Source: Deltaproteobacteria bacterium UBA2957 (GTDB lineage Bacteria > Myxococcota_A > UBA796). Taken from it: a stretch of 25,638 nt of DNA. Position 1 is the stretch's first letter. Each line of letters begins with the position of its first letter. The stretch is from contig DEBL01000007.1 of the NCBI GenBank assembly GCA_002348535.1, positions 1 to 25,638 of the forward strand, given 5' to 3'. A program made the position numbers and the translations under genes. The notes beneath the pieces are model-generated. The model did no database searches. It was not told the DNA's origin and was given only the letters and a program-made list of their open reading frames with translations. This document shows, in pieces, positions 16,123 through 23,958 of this stretch.

Positions 16123-16451
16123 GTCTTCGGGCGTATCGCAGTCCGTAGTAAGCGGCTTCTCATTCGCCGAGACCGCGGGATACCTACATGCCGCGTCGGC
16201 CAGAAAGTCGACCGAGGGTGAGGGTCAATTTGGGCGTTCCCAGACATGAAGCAGAGGTAGAATGATGACTTTCTAAAGATTTGATTTCGGCGGTAACACC
16301 ATCAATGTTTTGTGGTGATCCGAGACTCATGCCATTGTTTGATCCCGCTAAATGGCTGACATCTGCGGAGTCAACCAGTAATTGGGCTTTTTGAATTGTA
16401 AGCAAATCAGCCGATGCTGATACAATCCACCGCAATTACGAATGGAAGGCA
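16123..16451. other. Divergent intergenic region, 329 bases
   Basis: Between the esterase lipoprotein and the Hsp70-PilZ gene. The part nearer the Hsp70 gene is noticeably more AT-rich and contains an extended -10 element for that gene. I see no RNA gene, no heat-shock CIRCE-type inverted repeat and no convincing small gene; an open frame of 83 codons on the minus strand (16184-16435) looks accidental. Confidence 0.6.
16418..16426 (+). promoter_or_regulatory. Probable extended -10 promoter element for the Hsp70-PilZ gene
   Basis: TGATACAAT contains TGn followed by TACAAT (five of six to the sigma70 -10 consensus). The best upstream hexamer, TTGTAA at 16396-16401, is 19 bases away, so the -35 is weak. 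Transcription would begin near 16433, giving a leader of about 20 bases before ATG 16452, with GGAAGG at 16444-16449 as ribosome site at unusually close spacing. Confidence 0.4.
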
Positions 16452-19112
16452 ATGGGCAACGTCATTGGCATTGACTTGGGAACCACCAACACAGCAGTGA
16501 GCGTGCTCACTGACGGGCGCCCAAGAATGTTGGAAGACTCGCATGGGTACAAAGTGCTGCCGTCGATCGTATGGGTTGGAGACGACGGGTCCGTGAAAAT
16601 CGGGCAGCAGTGCAAGAGTTTATTGGTCACCGAACCGGAGCGGACCGCCTTTGCAGTTAAGCGCTTGCTGGGCCGTCGCTTTTCCAGTGCTGAGGTTCGC
16701 GATGCGGATGCCCGTACTGGTTACGTGATCCGTGAGGCTGAGGACGGAGGCTGTCTGGTTGAGCTCACATCGGGGACCTTCACCCCCGTTGAGATCAGCG
16801 CAAAGGTGCTAAAGACTGCCAAGGAAATGGCTGAAAATGCTCTGGGTGGGCCTGTGGACGAGGCCGTGATCACCGTGCCGGCCTACTTCAATCATGCACA
16901 GCGGGCTGCGACCCTCGAGGCGGCTGCGCAAGCGGGTCTGAAGTGCGAGCGTTTGTTGAACGAGCCGACTGCGGCTGCATTGGCATACGGATTCCGGAAG
17001 GAAATCGACCGCACTCTGCTTATTTTCGACCTTGGTGGTGGGACATTTGATGTCAGCGTTTTGCGTCTTTCGAATGGCGTGTATGAGATTCTGTCCACGC
17101 TGGGCGACACGTACTTGGGCGGTGAGGATTTCGACCACCGGGTAGTGGACTGGGTCGCTGAGCGATTCAAAGCCCAGCACGGAACTGACCTTCGAGAAGA
17201 CCGAATCACGCTGCACCGACTTAAAGAAGCTGCAGAGCGTGCCAAATGTGAGCTCTCGTTTGCAGAGACAACTCGGATCCAAATCCCATACATCTTGGGA
17301 GATGTGTCGCTGGAAGACACCCTCGATCGATCCACATTGACTGGGTTGGTGCAAGACTTTGTTGACCGCTCGCTCGAGGTAAGTCTGAACGCCGTTCGCG
17401 ATGCTGGAATCGCCGTTGAGGACGTTGACGAGGTCATTCTCGTGGGTGGACAAACCCGAATGCCAGCGATTCGATCGGCAATCACCGAAGCCTTCGGGCG
17501 CGAGCCCAGTCGCAGTGTTCACCCAGAAGAGGTGGTGGCGATGGGGGCTGCAGTTCACGCGGCGTCGCTGGATGTTGAGTCGGATTTGCCGCCGGCTGTA
17601 TTGATCGACGTCACGCCATTTGACTTGGGTATCGATGTGGCCGGCAACATGTTTCAATCCATCATTGGCCGGAACAGCACCATTCCTGCCAGCGCCTCTC
17701 GGGTGTTCGCGACCGCACGCGCCAACCAAGCCACCGTTCAAATTACGGTTCGTCAAGGGTCGTCGAGAGTCGCAACCGAGAACGAGTTTTTGGGTGAATT
17801 TGTGATGAGCGGTCTGACGCCAGCGCCCCGAATGGAAACCAAAGTTGAGGTCACGTTCCAGATTGACACGAACGGCATGCTGCGTGTCACGGCCATGGAG
17901 CCCGCCACCGGAAAGCAAACCGAAATTACGGTTCGGAACTACTCAGAAGTGGCTCAATCCAAGGGAGCGGTGAAGGCGCGCGTCGACCGAGCGCCTGGCG
18001 CGGACAGCGTGGAAGACATCGCAGCCACTCCTTCCGTTGATGATTCCAGCCTCCCCGCTGGTGCCGATACCGGAACGACGGCGACCAAGAAGCCCAAGAA
18101 GAAGCGCAAAGTGAAGCACTCCCGAAAGGAGGGGTCCGGCGGAGGATTTCTTGGGGCGTTGTTCGGTCGCAAAGGAAAAACAACAAAAAAAGATGAGCCC
18201 AAGAGTGTTGTGGAGCCCGTTGAGGTGACGGCCGAAGAGGGGTCGATCATCGACCAAGTGGTTGCCGAGCGTGAGCAAGCTCAAGCTGAGCCGGCTGCGC
18301 TGGCACCGGAAGATATCGAAACCTTGCCGGCCGATGCCTTGGCGCCCGAACCCATCGCGGATGATGGGCCCGAGGCCATCACGCTTCCGACCATCGACCC
18401 CGAGGGCCTCGAGGCCCTCGAGCCGGACATGGATGAACCGTCCCCGATTTCGATGCCCTCGCTTGACCCCGATGCACTGGTCGAACTGGGGTCCGATGAC
18501 CTGCAAACATTGGGTGCCGATGACCTGCAGCCGATTGCTCCGGAGGCCCCCGTAGAGTCGGAAGAAGTGGGCTCGTTGCATGACCCAATGACCAGTCTCG
18601 GTCACGGTGTGCCGGCGGGCGATGGCGAAGATTCACCAGCCGAAGATGTCGATGCGCCGGATTCGTCGCCGGCTGCAGAGCCCGTAGCGTCTGCGCCCGA
18701 TCCAGAACCCGCGCCGCCGGAGGCCGTCGAATCTTCACCATCACAAGCCGAACCGACGCCGGTCGAACCAAGTCCATTGGGTGAAGACACGAGCCCACGT
18801 CGAAAGCCCGCGCGATTGAAGCTGGGATACAAAAACCCACTCTCGATGGTACGAGAATACCGATCCAACCTGTCCAAAGGCGGTTGCTTCATCAAGACAT
18901 CGAAGCCGCTTCCTGTGGGCCGCGAGGTTCTGATCGAAGTCCGAGTGCCTGGCATCGAAAACAATCCAATCTCGATCCCGGGAGAGGTGACGTGGTCGAG
19001 CCGGGGGATGGACGAGTTGGGCCCGGACCAAAAGGCGGGAATGGGCATCGAGTATCACTTGGATGACGATGGAACCGCAGCGCTGGAAGCGCGACTCGAT
19101 GCGCTAGCGTAG
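16452..19112 (+). CDS. Hsp70 (DnaK-like) chaperone with long linker and C-terminal PilZ domain
   Basis: 886 residues versus about 640 for DnaK. The ATPase domain (1-375) is intact: GIDLGTTNTAVSV, Lys70 in AVKRLLG, VPAYFNHAQR, LNEPTAAALAYG, IFDLGGGTFDVSVL and VGGQTRMP. The interdomain linker AVLIDVTPFDLGI and the beta substrate-binding domain follow (380-500, ending ATGKQTEITVRNYS). The helical lid is absent; instead about 275 disordered residues run from a Lys-rich patch (546-580) through acidic/Pro-rich sequence with an 8-residue repeat (SDDLQTLG, ADDLQPIA). Residues about 782-886 are a PilZ domain of the Myxococcus-paralogous type: R784-x3-R788 and N806-x-S808-x2-G811 (NLSKGG), followed by PLPVGREVLIEVRVPG. 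Both cyclic-di-GMP contact motifs are present, with Asn for the usual Asp. Likely a client-binding ATPase responsive to, or localised by, a nucleotide or partner. Confidence 0.93.
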   Translation: MGNVIGIDLGTTNTAVSVLTDGRPRMLEDSHGYKVLPSIVWVGDDGSVKIGQQCKSLLVTEPERTAFAVKRLLGRRFSSAEVRDADARTGYVIREAEDGGCLVELTSGTFTPVEISAKVLKTAKEMAENALGGPVDEAVITVPAYFNHAQRAATLEAAAQAGLKCERLLNEPTAAALAYGFRKEIDRTLLIFDLGGGTFDVSVLRLSNGVYEILSTLGDTYLGGEDFDHRVVDWVAERFKAQHGTDLREDRITLHRLKEAAERAKCELSFAETTRIQIPYILGDVSLEDTLDRSTLTGLVQDFVDRSLEVSLNAVRDAGIAVEDVDEVILVGGQTRMPAIRSAITEAFGREPSRSVHPEEVVAMGAAVHAASLDVESDLPPAVLIDVTPFDLGIDVAGNMFQSIIGRNSTIPASASRVFATARANQATVQITVRQGSSRVATENEFLGEFVMSGLTPAPRMETKVEVTFQIDTNGMLRVTAMEPATGKQTEITVRNYSEVAQSKGAVKARVDRAPGADSVEDIAATPSVDDSSLPAGADTGTTATKKPKKKRKVKHSRKEGSGGGFLGALFGRKGKTTKKDEPKSVVEPVEVTAEEGSIIDQVVAEREQAQAEPAALAPEDIETLPADALAPEPIADDGPEAITLPTIDPEGLEALEPDMDEPSPISMPSLDPDALVELGSDDLQTLGADDLQPIAPEAPVESEEVGSLHDPMTSLGHGVPAGDGEDSPAEDVDAPDSSPAAEPVASAPDPEPAPPEAVESSPSQAEPTPVEPSPLGEDTSPRRKPARLKLGYKNPLSMVREYRSNLSKGGCFIKTSKPLPVGREVLIEVRVPGIENNPISIPGEVTWSSRGMDELGPDQKAGMGIEYHLDDDGTAALEARLDALA
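18401..18420. repeat. Perfect 20-base palindrome inside the Hsp70-PilZ linker
   Basis: CGAGGGCCTCGAGGCCCTCG is identical to its reverse complement. It encodes the Glu-Gly-Leu-Glu-Ala-Leu stretch of the acidic linker. It could fold as a strong mRNA hairpin; no role is known. Confidence 0.85.
18493..18529 (+). repeat. Short direct repeat, 24-base period, in the linker coding sequence
   Basis: CCGATGACCTGCA occurs at 18493-18505 and again at 18517-18529. At protein level it gives the tandem (S/A)DDLQ(T/P)(L/I)(G/A), an 8-residue repeat unit, consistent with recent local duplication in a disordered segment. Confidence 0.8.
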
Positions 19113-19137
19113 ACGTGCACTCCCCGATATGGGCGGA

Positions 19138-19863
19138 TTAGTTGCCCAATCCGCCGTCGACAACCCATTGTTGACCGGTGACATATGACGCGTGGTCTGA
19201 GGCCAAAAACAGGACGACCTTCGCGATTTCTTTCGGCTGCGCCAGCCTTCGCATGGGGATGAGGTTCTTGACTCCCTCGACAATCTTGGGATTCATGGCA
19301 TCCACCATGTCGGTCTCAACAAAGCCCGGTGCGACACAGTTGACCCGGATGCCTCGTCGACCCATTTCTTTGGCCAACGAAGCCGTCATCGCAGCCACGC
19401 CGGCTTTGGATGCCGCGTAGTTGCTCTGGCCTGCATTTCCACGAATACCCGAAACGCTCGTAACGTTGATGATGCTCCCGCTTCTCTGCCGCATCATGAG
19501 CTCAGTGGCGGATCGACAAAGTCGGAAGGCGCTGGTCAGGTTTGTGGTGAGGACGTCGTCCCAGTCTGCATCGGTCATTCGAACGAGCAGACCATCTTTT
19601 GTGATGCCCGCATTATTGACCAAAATGTCGAGCGACCCCAAGCTTGAGGCGGCGGCTATGAGTCGATCGCACCCCTCAGCGGTGCTCACATCGCCCTGCA
19701 CGGCCTGCCCATCGATCTCGGCGGCGACAGCTTCCGCAGCTTCAGCATTTTTGTTGTAGTTCACGATGACCTTGGCTCCGGCTCTACCGAGTTCGATCGC
19801 GATGGCACGACCGATGCCTCGGCTACCTCCGGTGACGATGGCCACTTTGTTCGAAAGGTTCAT
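19138..19863 (-). CDS. fabG: 3-oxoacyl-[ACP] reductase
   Basis: 241 residues, a classical short-chain dehydrogenase. NADPH-dependent reduction of 3-oxoacyl-ACP in fatty acid elongation. The cofactor motif TGGSRGIG (11-18), the structural NNAG (83-86) and the catalytic set S136 / Y149 / K153 (SVSG, YAASK) are all present. The C-terminus SDHASYVTGQQWVVDGG is typical. ATG 19863 overlaps the epmA stop as ATGA, with GGAGA six bases before. Placement behind efp-epmA, away from other fab genes, is odd, so a role in another acyl or polyhydroxyalkanoate pathway cannot be excluded. The gene is convergent with the Hsp70-PilZ gene, 25 bases apart. Confidence 0.9.
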   Translation of the reverse strand: MNLSNKVAIVTGGSRGIGRAIAIELGRAGAKVIVNYNKNAEAAEAVAAEIDGQAVQGDVSTAEGCDRLIAAASSLGSLDILVNNAGITKDGLLVRMTDADWDDVLTTNLTSAFRLCRSATELMMRQRSGSIINVTSVSGIRGNAGQSNYAASKAGVAAMTASLAKEMGRRGIRVNCVAPGFVETDMVDAMNPKIVEGVKNLIPMRRLAQPKEIAKVVLFLASDHASYVTGQQWVVDGGLGN

Positions 19864-20708
19864 TGACGTCTCCGTTCGGGGCTGTAGCGCGCCTGAACGT
19901 CTCGGATATCATGCGCTCCGGTTAGCGCCATGACGAGTCGGTCAACACCGACCGCAATGCCCGCGGTGCGAGGCATCCTCGGTGTGCATTCGAGGAGATC
20001 GGTGTCGATACGGTGAGGCACCCGCCCCATCTCAGAACGCCGTGCGGCAGACCGTTCAAAACGTGTACGAAGTGTGCCACTGTCCATCTCTTCCGCAAAG
20101 CAGTTACCAATCTCGATTCCCGACAAATAGACTTCAAAGCGGTCCGCGAAGCCGTTGCATTGTTGGGCCAATGCCGCTTGCCAAATCGGGTAGTTGTATA
20201 CGATTGTGGGCTCGGTCAGCCTTGGCTCAACCTGGTCGACCCATTGCCGGAACCACTCGACCTCTTCTACGGTGTCGGCCAAGCCCACTCGTTGGCGCAG
20301 TTCTTGAACCGAGACCCGCGAAAAGGACGGTGGCTCCACCCCCACGGCGGCAGCGGCCACCCCAATGATGTCCTCGGTGTCGTTCATGAGTTCTTGGGTC
20401 CCTGCGCCGACTCGGTACCATTCGGCCATGGTGAACTCTTCGGTGTGATGAAGACCCACCTCTTCGGACCGAAAGCAGGGCCCGATCTGATAAATGCGGC
20501 ACAGCCCCGATCCAAGAACCTTCTTCATGCCGAACTCAGGACTGGTATGAAGAAATCGGTCGCCGCAGGACACGGCCTCGAGGTGCTCTTCCATGGCGGG
20601 CGAGCGCACCAGTACGGGCGTATGAACCTCGAGGTAGCCATTCGAATGAAACCATTCGTGCAGGGCTCGGGTAATGGCCGCGCGTTGCCGCAGCCGTTCC
20701 GGATTCAC
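19860..20708 (-). CDS. epmA: EF-P beta-lysine ligase (GenX/PoxA type)
   Basis: 282 residues from a GTG that overlaps the efp stop as GTGA. This lysyl-tRNA-synthetase paralogue lacks the tRNA anticodon-binding domain and attaches (R)-beta-lysine to a lysine of elongation factor P. Class II synthetase motifs are seen: LEVHTPVLV, HTSPEFGMKKVL, motif 2 FRSEEVGLHHTEEFTMAEWYR in two contiguous parts, the EIGNCFAEE region and motif 3 GIAVGVDRLVMALTG. It is somewhat shorter than the E. coli enzyme (325). Its location directly after efp, with epmB divergent, confirms the assignment over free lysyl-tRNA synthetase. Confidence 0.94.
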   Translation of the reverse strand: MNPERLRQRAAITRALHEWFHSNGYLEVHTPVLVRSPAMEEHLEAVSCGDRFLHTSPEFGMKKVLGSGLCRIYQIGPCFRSEEVGLHHTEEFTMAEWYRVGAGTQELMNDTEDIIGVAAAAVGVEPPSFSRVSVQELRQRVGLADTVEEVEWFRQWVDQVEPRLTEPTIVYNYPIWQAALAQQCNGFADRFEVYLSGIEIGNCFAEEMDSGTLRTRFERSAARRSEMGRVPHRIDTDLLECTPRMPRTAGIAVGVDRLVMALTGAHDIRDVQARYSPERRRQ

Positions 20709-21277
20709 TTCTGGACCCGGCTCACGTATTCTTTTGTGCGGGTGTCAATTTTAAGGATTTCTCCTTGGTCGATGAAAAGCGGCACGTTTACCGTGGCGCC
20801 GCACGCCAAGGTCGCAGGTTTGGTTGCACCTTGTGCAGTGTTGCCGCGTACGCCAGGCTCGCAGTAGACAACCTCCGACTCGATGAAGTTCGGAAGGGTG
20901 ATGTTCAGCGGGCTGCCCTTGTAGTACAGAACATCTACGGAGTCGTTTTCCACCAAAAAATCAGCCTCGTCTTCGATTGATTTTGCAGGGATGGCAACTT
21001 GGTCGTAGGTTTCTTCGTTCATGAAGTGGTAAAACTCACCGTCGTTGTAGAGGTATTGCATGGTCTCTTCTTCGACATCCGCCGCCTTCAGCGTCTCTCC
21101 AGTCCGATAGGTGCGCTCAATGACGTTTCCAGTGACCATGTGCTTGAGTTTGGTGCGGGTGAAAGCTGTGCCTTTGCCCGGCTTCACGAACTGAAAGTAC
21201 ACCATGGTGTAAGGCCCATTATCGAGCTCCACCTTCAGGCCATTGCGAAAATCCGATGTCTGATAGACCCGTCCCAT
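20705..21277 (-). CDS. efp: Elongation factor P
   Basis: 190 residues from ATG 21277, with GAGGA at 21284-21288, six bases upstream. The open frame runs on to 21589 but that part lies across the divergent epmB gene and is not EF-P-like. Three beta-barrel domains are recognisable; the modification loop is FVKPGKGTAF with K35 in the position of the beta-lysylated K34 of E. coli. FIESEVVYCEPGVRGNTAQG and the C-terminal GEILKIDTRTKEYVSRV are family signatures. EF-P relieves ribosome stalling at polyproline; the many Pro-rich segments in this window's own proteins (ScpB N-terminus, Hsp70 linker) would make it relevant. First gene of efp-epmA-fabG. Confidence 0.96.
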   Translation of the reverse strand: MGRVYQTSDFRNGLKVELDNGPYTMVYFQFVKPGKGTAFTRTKLKHMVTGNVIERTYRTGETLKAADVEEETMQYLYNDGEFYHFMNEETYDQVAIPAKSIEDEADFLVENDSVDVLYYKGSPLNITLPNFIESEVVYCEPGVRGNTAQGATKPATLACGATVNVPLFIDQGEILKIDTRTKEYVSRVQK

Positions 21278-21283
21278 ATTCAA

Positions 21284-21288
21284 TCCTC
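21284..21288 (-). promoter_or_regulatory. Ribosome binding site deciding the efp start
   Basis: GAGGA on the minus strand, six bases before ATG 21277. It separates the 190-residue EF-P from the 104-codon upstream extension of the open frame. Confidence 0.8.
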
Positions 21289-21313
21289 GTCCTAGTGCGA
21301 TACAGGGGTAGTT

Positions 21314-22285
21314 GTGAGCAAATCCTTTAACCAATGCAGCCCGATGGTGTCGCCGAATGAGGCGTCCGAGCGTTTTCCAGCGACGGATCGGGATGCTTGG
21401 GAGCGATTGTCGACGATTTTTCCTGTTCGAATCAGTCGGAGTTGGGCGCGGCGGGTCAAAAAAGCAGACGACCCGTTGGGGCTTCAGGTGTTCCCAAGTC
21501 AGCGTGAGCTGGCTGTTGACCCCTTCGATGTCCCCGATCCGGTTGGCGAGGAGCAACGCATGCCCGTTCCGTGGGTGATTCAAAAACACCCCGATCGGTT
21601 GCTACTCATCGTTACGCGTCGTTGTCATGTGCATTGCCGGTACTGTTTTCGCCGGGATCTCGATGGCAAGTCGGACCCGACTCGTGAAGAGCTGACCCGC
21701 GCGATCAACTTCGCCAAGGGTTCGGGGGTGCGAGAAGTGATCCTCTCTGGGGGAGATCCGTTGCACCTGCGCCCGGCGAAGTTGGGCCGTATTATCGATG
21801 AGTTGCGTCCTGCTGTTCCGCTCATCCGGGTGCACAGCCGGGCACCCATTACGTTCCCGGCGGCGGTGAGTGACAAACTCGTACAAACGCTCGCTGACCG
21901 GCCGCCAGTGTGGTTTGTGGTGCACGTCAATCACGTGGACGAGCTGGCAGATGATGTGGTCGATGGATTGACTCGCCTCGTCAATGCTGGAATACCCGTG
22001 CTGAATCAATCGGTTTTGCTCCGCGGTGTGAACGACAACGTGGATGCGTTGGCCGCATTGGTGGAGCGGCTCGTCGAACTAAGGATCAAGCCGTACTACC
22101 TTCACCATCCCGATGCAGTGCCGGGTTCGGGTGGGTTTCGCGTCAGCATCGAAGACGGCCTCGAGTTGCATGCTGCGCTCCGCAAACGGGTAAGCGGTAT
22201 CGCCCTTCCGCAATATGTGATCGACCCACCGGATGGGACGGGTAAGGTTGCGGTGGCCGAACACTACGCGCGTTCGGTACGATAA
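21314..22285 (+). CDS. epmB: EF-P-lysine 2,3-aminomutase
   Basis: 323 residues from a GTG with AGGGG about seven bases upstream. Radical SAM, PLP-dependent enzyme converting (S)-alpha-lysine to (R)-beta-lysine for EF-P. Seen: C104-x3-C108-x2-C111 in RRCHVHCRYCFRR, the SAM-binding LSGGDPL, the barrel strands RVHSRAPI, VVHVNHVDEL and NQSVLLRGVNDN, the YYLHHPD segment and the PLP lysine K311 in PDGTGKVAV. It lacks the long C-terminal part of clostridial lysine 2,3-aminomutase, as expected for EpmB (about 340 residues). The start codon is 36 bases from that of efp on the opposite strand. A PilZ-like / J-like gene follows 19 bases after its stop. Confidence 0.95.
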   Translation: MSKSFNQCSPMVSPNEASERFPATDRDAWERLSTIFPVRISRSWARRVKKADDPLGLQVFPSQRELAVDPFDVPDPVGEEQRMPVPWVIQKHPDRLLLIVTRRCHVHCRYCFRRDLDGKSDPTREELTRAINFAKGSGVREVILSGGDPLHLRPAKLGRIIDELRPAVPLIRVHSRAPITFPAAVSDKLVQTLADRPPVWFVVHVNHVDELADDVVDGLTRLVNAGIPVLNQSVLLRGVNDNVDALAALVERLVELRIKPYYLHHPDAVPGSGGFRVSIEDGLELHAALRKRVSGIALPQYVIDPPDGTGKVAVAEHYARSVR

Positions 22286-22293
22286 AGCGAGTT

Positions 22294-22299
22294 GGGAGG
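22294..22299 (+). promoter_or_regulatory. Ribosome binding site deciding the GTG start at 22305
   Basis: GGGAGG, five bases before GTG 22305. The open frame extends back to 22233 inside epmB, but this box and the domain boundary favour the GTG. Confidence 0.75.
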
Positions 22300-22304
22300 C
22301 CGCG

Positions 22305-23957
22305 GTGGCTGTTCGTTCTGCGAGCGTTGAATTTAGAGATTTAGCGAAGTTTCTCGTCACCTATCGTGAGTCCATTTCACAGGGTTCGATGTTTATCGCG
22401 CCAGGCCAGATCGATTCGGAGGTCGCCAACGAGTTTCGTCTGGACCTCATCGTGCCGATCATTGGTCGGCAGGGACCCATCCCGGTGCAGGTGGTGCATC
22501 GCGGTCCAGACGGAAGCTTGGGTCTTCACATTCCATCGCTACCCGGCCCTGTGGAGTCTGCCTTCGGTGAGTTGATGGCCCATATCGAAGCCATCAAAAC
22601 AATGCTTGTCGAAACGGGAGCAGTGGTTGAAAAGGCGACCTACACGAAGGTCCTCGGCCAGTTGGCTGTTGCAGAGCGAGCAGCACAAACGGGTGCGGCG
22701 AGTGCTACTCAAGCTGTGGCGCCCAAGAAACGCAGCCGTGGCATTCCCATTCCCGATGTTTCAGGCACGGCGGCTACGCTGTCTGGCTCGATGGCTGACC
22801 GGTCGCTTCGTGATGCGATGGTTGGTTTTGCGGTCGAAAAGTCGACCGGATTGTTGTCGGTAAAGTACCCCAACGGCACGGTGCGATATGGGTACTGGAT
22901 GCGGGGCGGACCAGTCGGATGGCGGACTGAACCGCTAAATGAGGATGAGGTACTTGGTGTTCTGCTCTACCAAGCAGATCAGTTGACCAAGGAACAAGTG
23001 GCCCAGAGTCTTGAAATCATGAAGGCACAGGGGTGCCGACAGGGCGAGGCCCTCGTAGAAATGGGTGTTATCGATTTTGCTCAGTTGATTCGCGTGTTGA
23101 GCAAGCAGAACGAGTTCATCTTGCAGCGGATTATGAAAGACCGCGGGGGCGATTGGACCTTTCACGTACTAAACCGGCTGCCCGAGCAATTTTTGACACC
23201 CCCGTTGAAGGTTCCTGCGCTGCTGTTTCGAGCCCTGTACAGCCACGCAAGAGAGATGCCGGGGTCCGAACTTTCGGAGCATGTCCAGCCTCATATGGAC
23301 CGATATTTGTCGATATCTTCCGGTGCAGAACATGTGTTCGCCGAATTGATGCTCAACAAGAAGGAGTCCGGCTTCGTCGATGTGGTCCAGTCAAACTCAT
23401 GGCGTCTACGCGAAGCCTACAGCGTGTCTCCACTTGGGCGGGGCCAGACGAGCGCATTGGTTTGGTCGCTTATGGAATTGTCTCTCCTCGATATGGCAGA
23501 TCAAGAGGATGAGAGTCGCACCAAGGCTCGCATTGCGGAGCGGATCCAGCGAAAGAAGAAATCCCTTCAAGGCAATCATTTTGATGTGCTTGAAATTCAC
23601 TGGGTGTGCATGAAGTCGGAAGTGACCGAGAGCTACGAACGGTTGAAGACTGAATTTCGCACCGAGCGATTCAGTTCGCTAACTGCGGAACAAACTGCTG
23701 ACCTCGACACCATCAATGCCAAGCTGGATGAAGCATTCACTGTTTTGGAAAGCGACTCGGGACGGCGGCGATACCGGGCGGACGTGATCGAAAAAGACGC
23801 CATCGTCAACAGTGCTGAAATGCTCGGCAAGCAAGGGGAAATGGCAATCATGAGGCGTGACCGGGCTCAGGCATGCGGCGCGTTCGCGAAGGCTGCCGAG
23901 CTTGTGCCGGGTGAGCCACTGTTCAGGGACGGCCTGCGACGAGCCACAACAATCTAA
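22305..23957 (+). CDS. PilZ-like / DUF4388 / degenerate J-domain / TPR protein
   Basis: 550 residues, soluble. Residues about 8-80 form a PilZ-like domain of the same paralogous type as in the Hsp70 fusion, but the usual NLSxGG is SISQGS and there is no RxxxR, so cyclic-di-GMP contact residues look lost. An Ala-rich linker follows. About 160-310 resembles DUF4388 (TGLLSVKYPNGTVRYGYW) with two motifs of the GspE/PilB N-terminal kind: LGVLLYQADQLTKEQV, then RQGEALVEMGVIDFAQL..VLSKQ. About 423-492 is J-domain-like (HFDVLEIHWVCMKSEVTESY, then INAKLDEAFTVLESDSGRRRY) but FRTER replaces the HPD tripeptide. A TPR-like helix pair ends it (MAIMRRDRAQACGAFAKAAEL). Likely a scaffold or regulator; co-transcribed with epmB. 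Confidence 0.82.
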   Translation: MAVRSASVEFRDLAKFLVTYRESISQGSMFIAPGQIDSEVANEFRLDLIVPIIGRQGPIPVQVVHRGPDGSLGLHIPSLPGPVESAFGELMAHIEAIKTMLVETGAVVEKATYTKVLGQLAVAERAAQTGAASATQAVAPKKRSRGIPIPDVSGTAATLSGSMADRSLRDAMVGFAVEKSTGLLSVKYPNGTVRYGYWMRGGPVGWRTEPLNEDEVLGVLLYQADQLTKEQVAQSLEIMKAQGCRQGEALVEMGVIDFAQLIRVLSKQNEFILQRIMKDRGGDWTFHVLNRLPEQFLTPPLKVPALLFRALYSHAREMPGSELSEHVQPHMDRYLSISSGAEHVFAELMLNKKESGFVDVVQSNSWRLREAYSVSPLGRGQTSALVWSLMELSLLDMADQEDESRTKARIAERIQRKKKSLQGNHFDVLEIHWVCMKSEVTESYERLKTEFRTERFSSLTAEQTADLDTINAKLDEAFTVLESDSGRRRYRADVIEKDAIVNSAEMLGKQGEMAIMRRDRAQACGAFAKAAELVPGEPLFRDGLRRATTI

Positions 23958-23958
23958 A

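Noticed and set aside
16184..16435. 83-codon open frame on the minus strand in the Hsp70 upstream region
   Set aside because: It has a GTG start without a ribosome site, no domain-like sequence, and it overlaps the promoter element of the Hsp70 gene.
16809..17918. 369-codon open frame antisense to the Hsp70 ATPase domain
   Set aside because: The plus strand encodes unmistakable Hsp70; the antisense frame is Arg/His/Gln-rich with no domain pattern, a usual shadow in GC-rich DNA.
18087..18128. Exact match to the SV40 nuclear localisation signal (PKKKRKV) in the Hsp70 linker
   Set aside because: A chance hit in a Lys-rich bacterial linker; nothing else suggests a host-nucleus-targeted protein.
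21278..21589. 104-codon N-terminal extension of EF-P
   Set aside because: It lies antisense to epmB, is not EF-P-like, and the ribosome site GAGGA marks ATG 21277 as the start.
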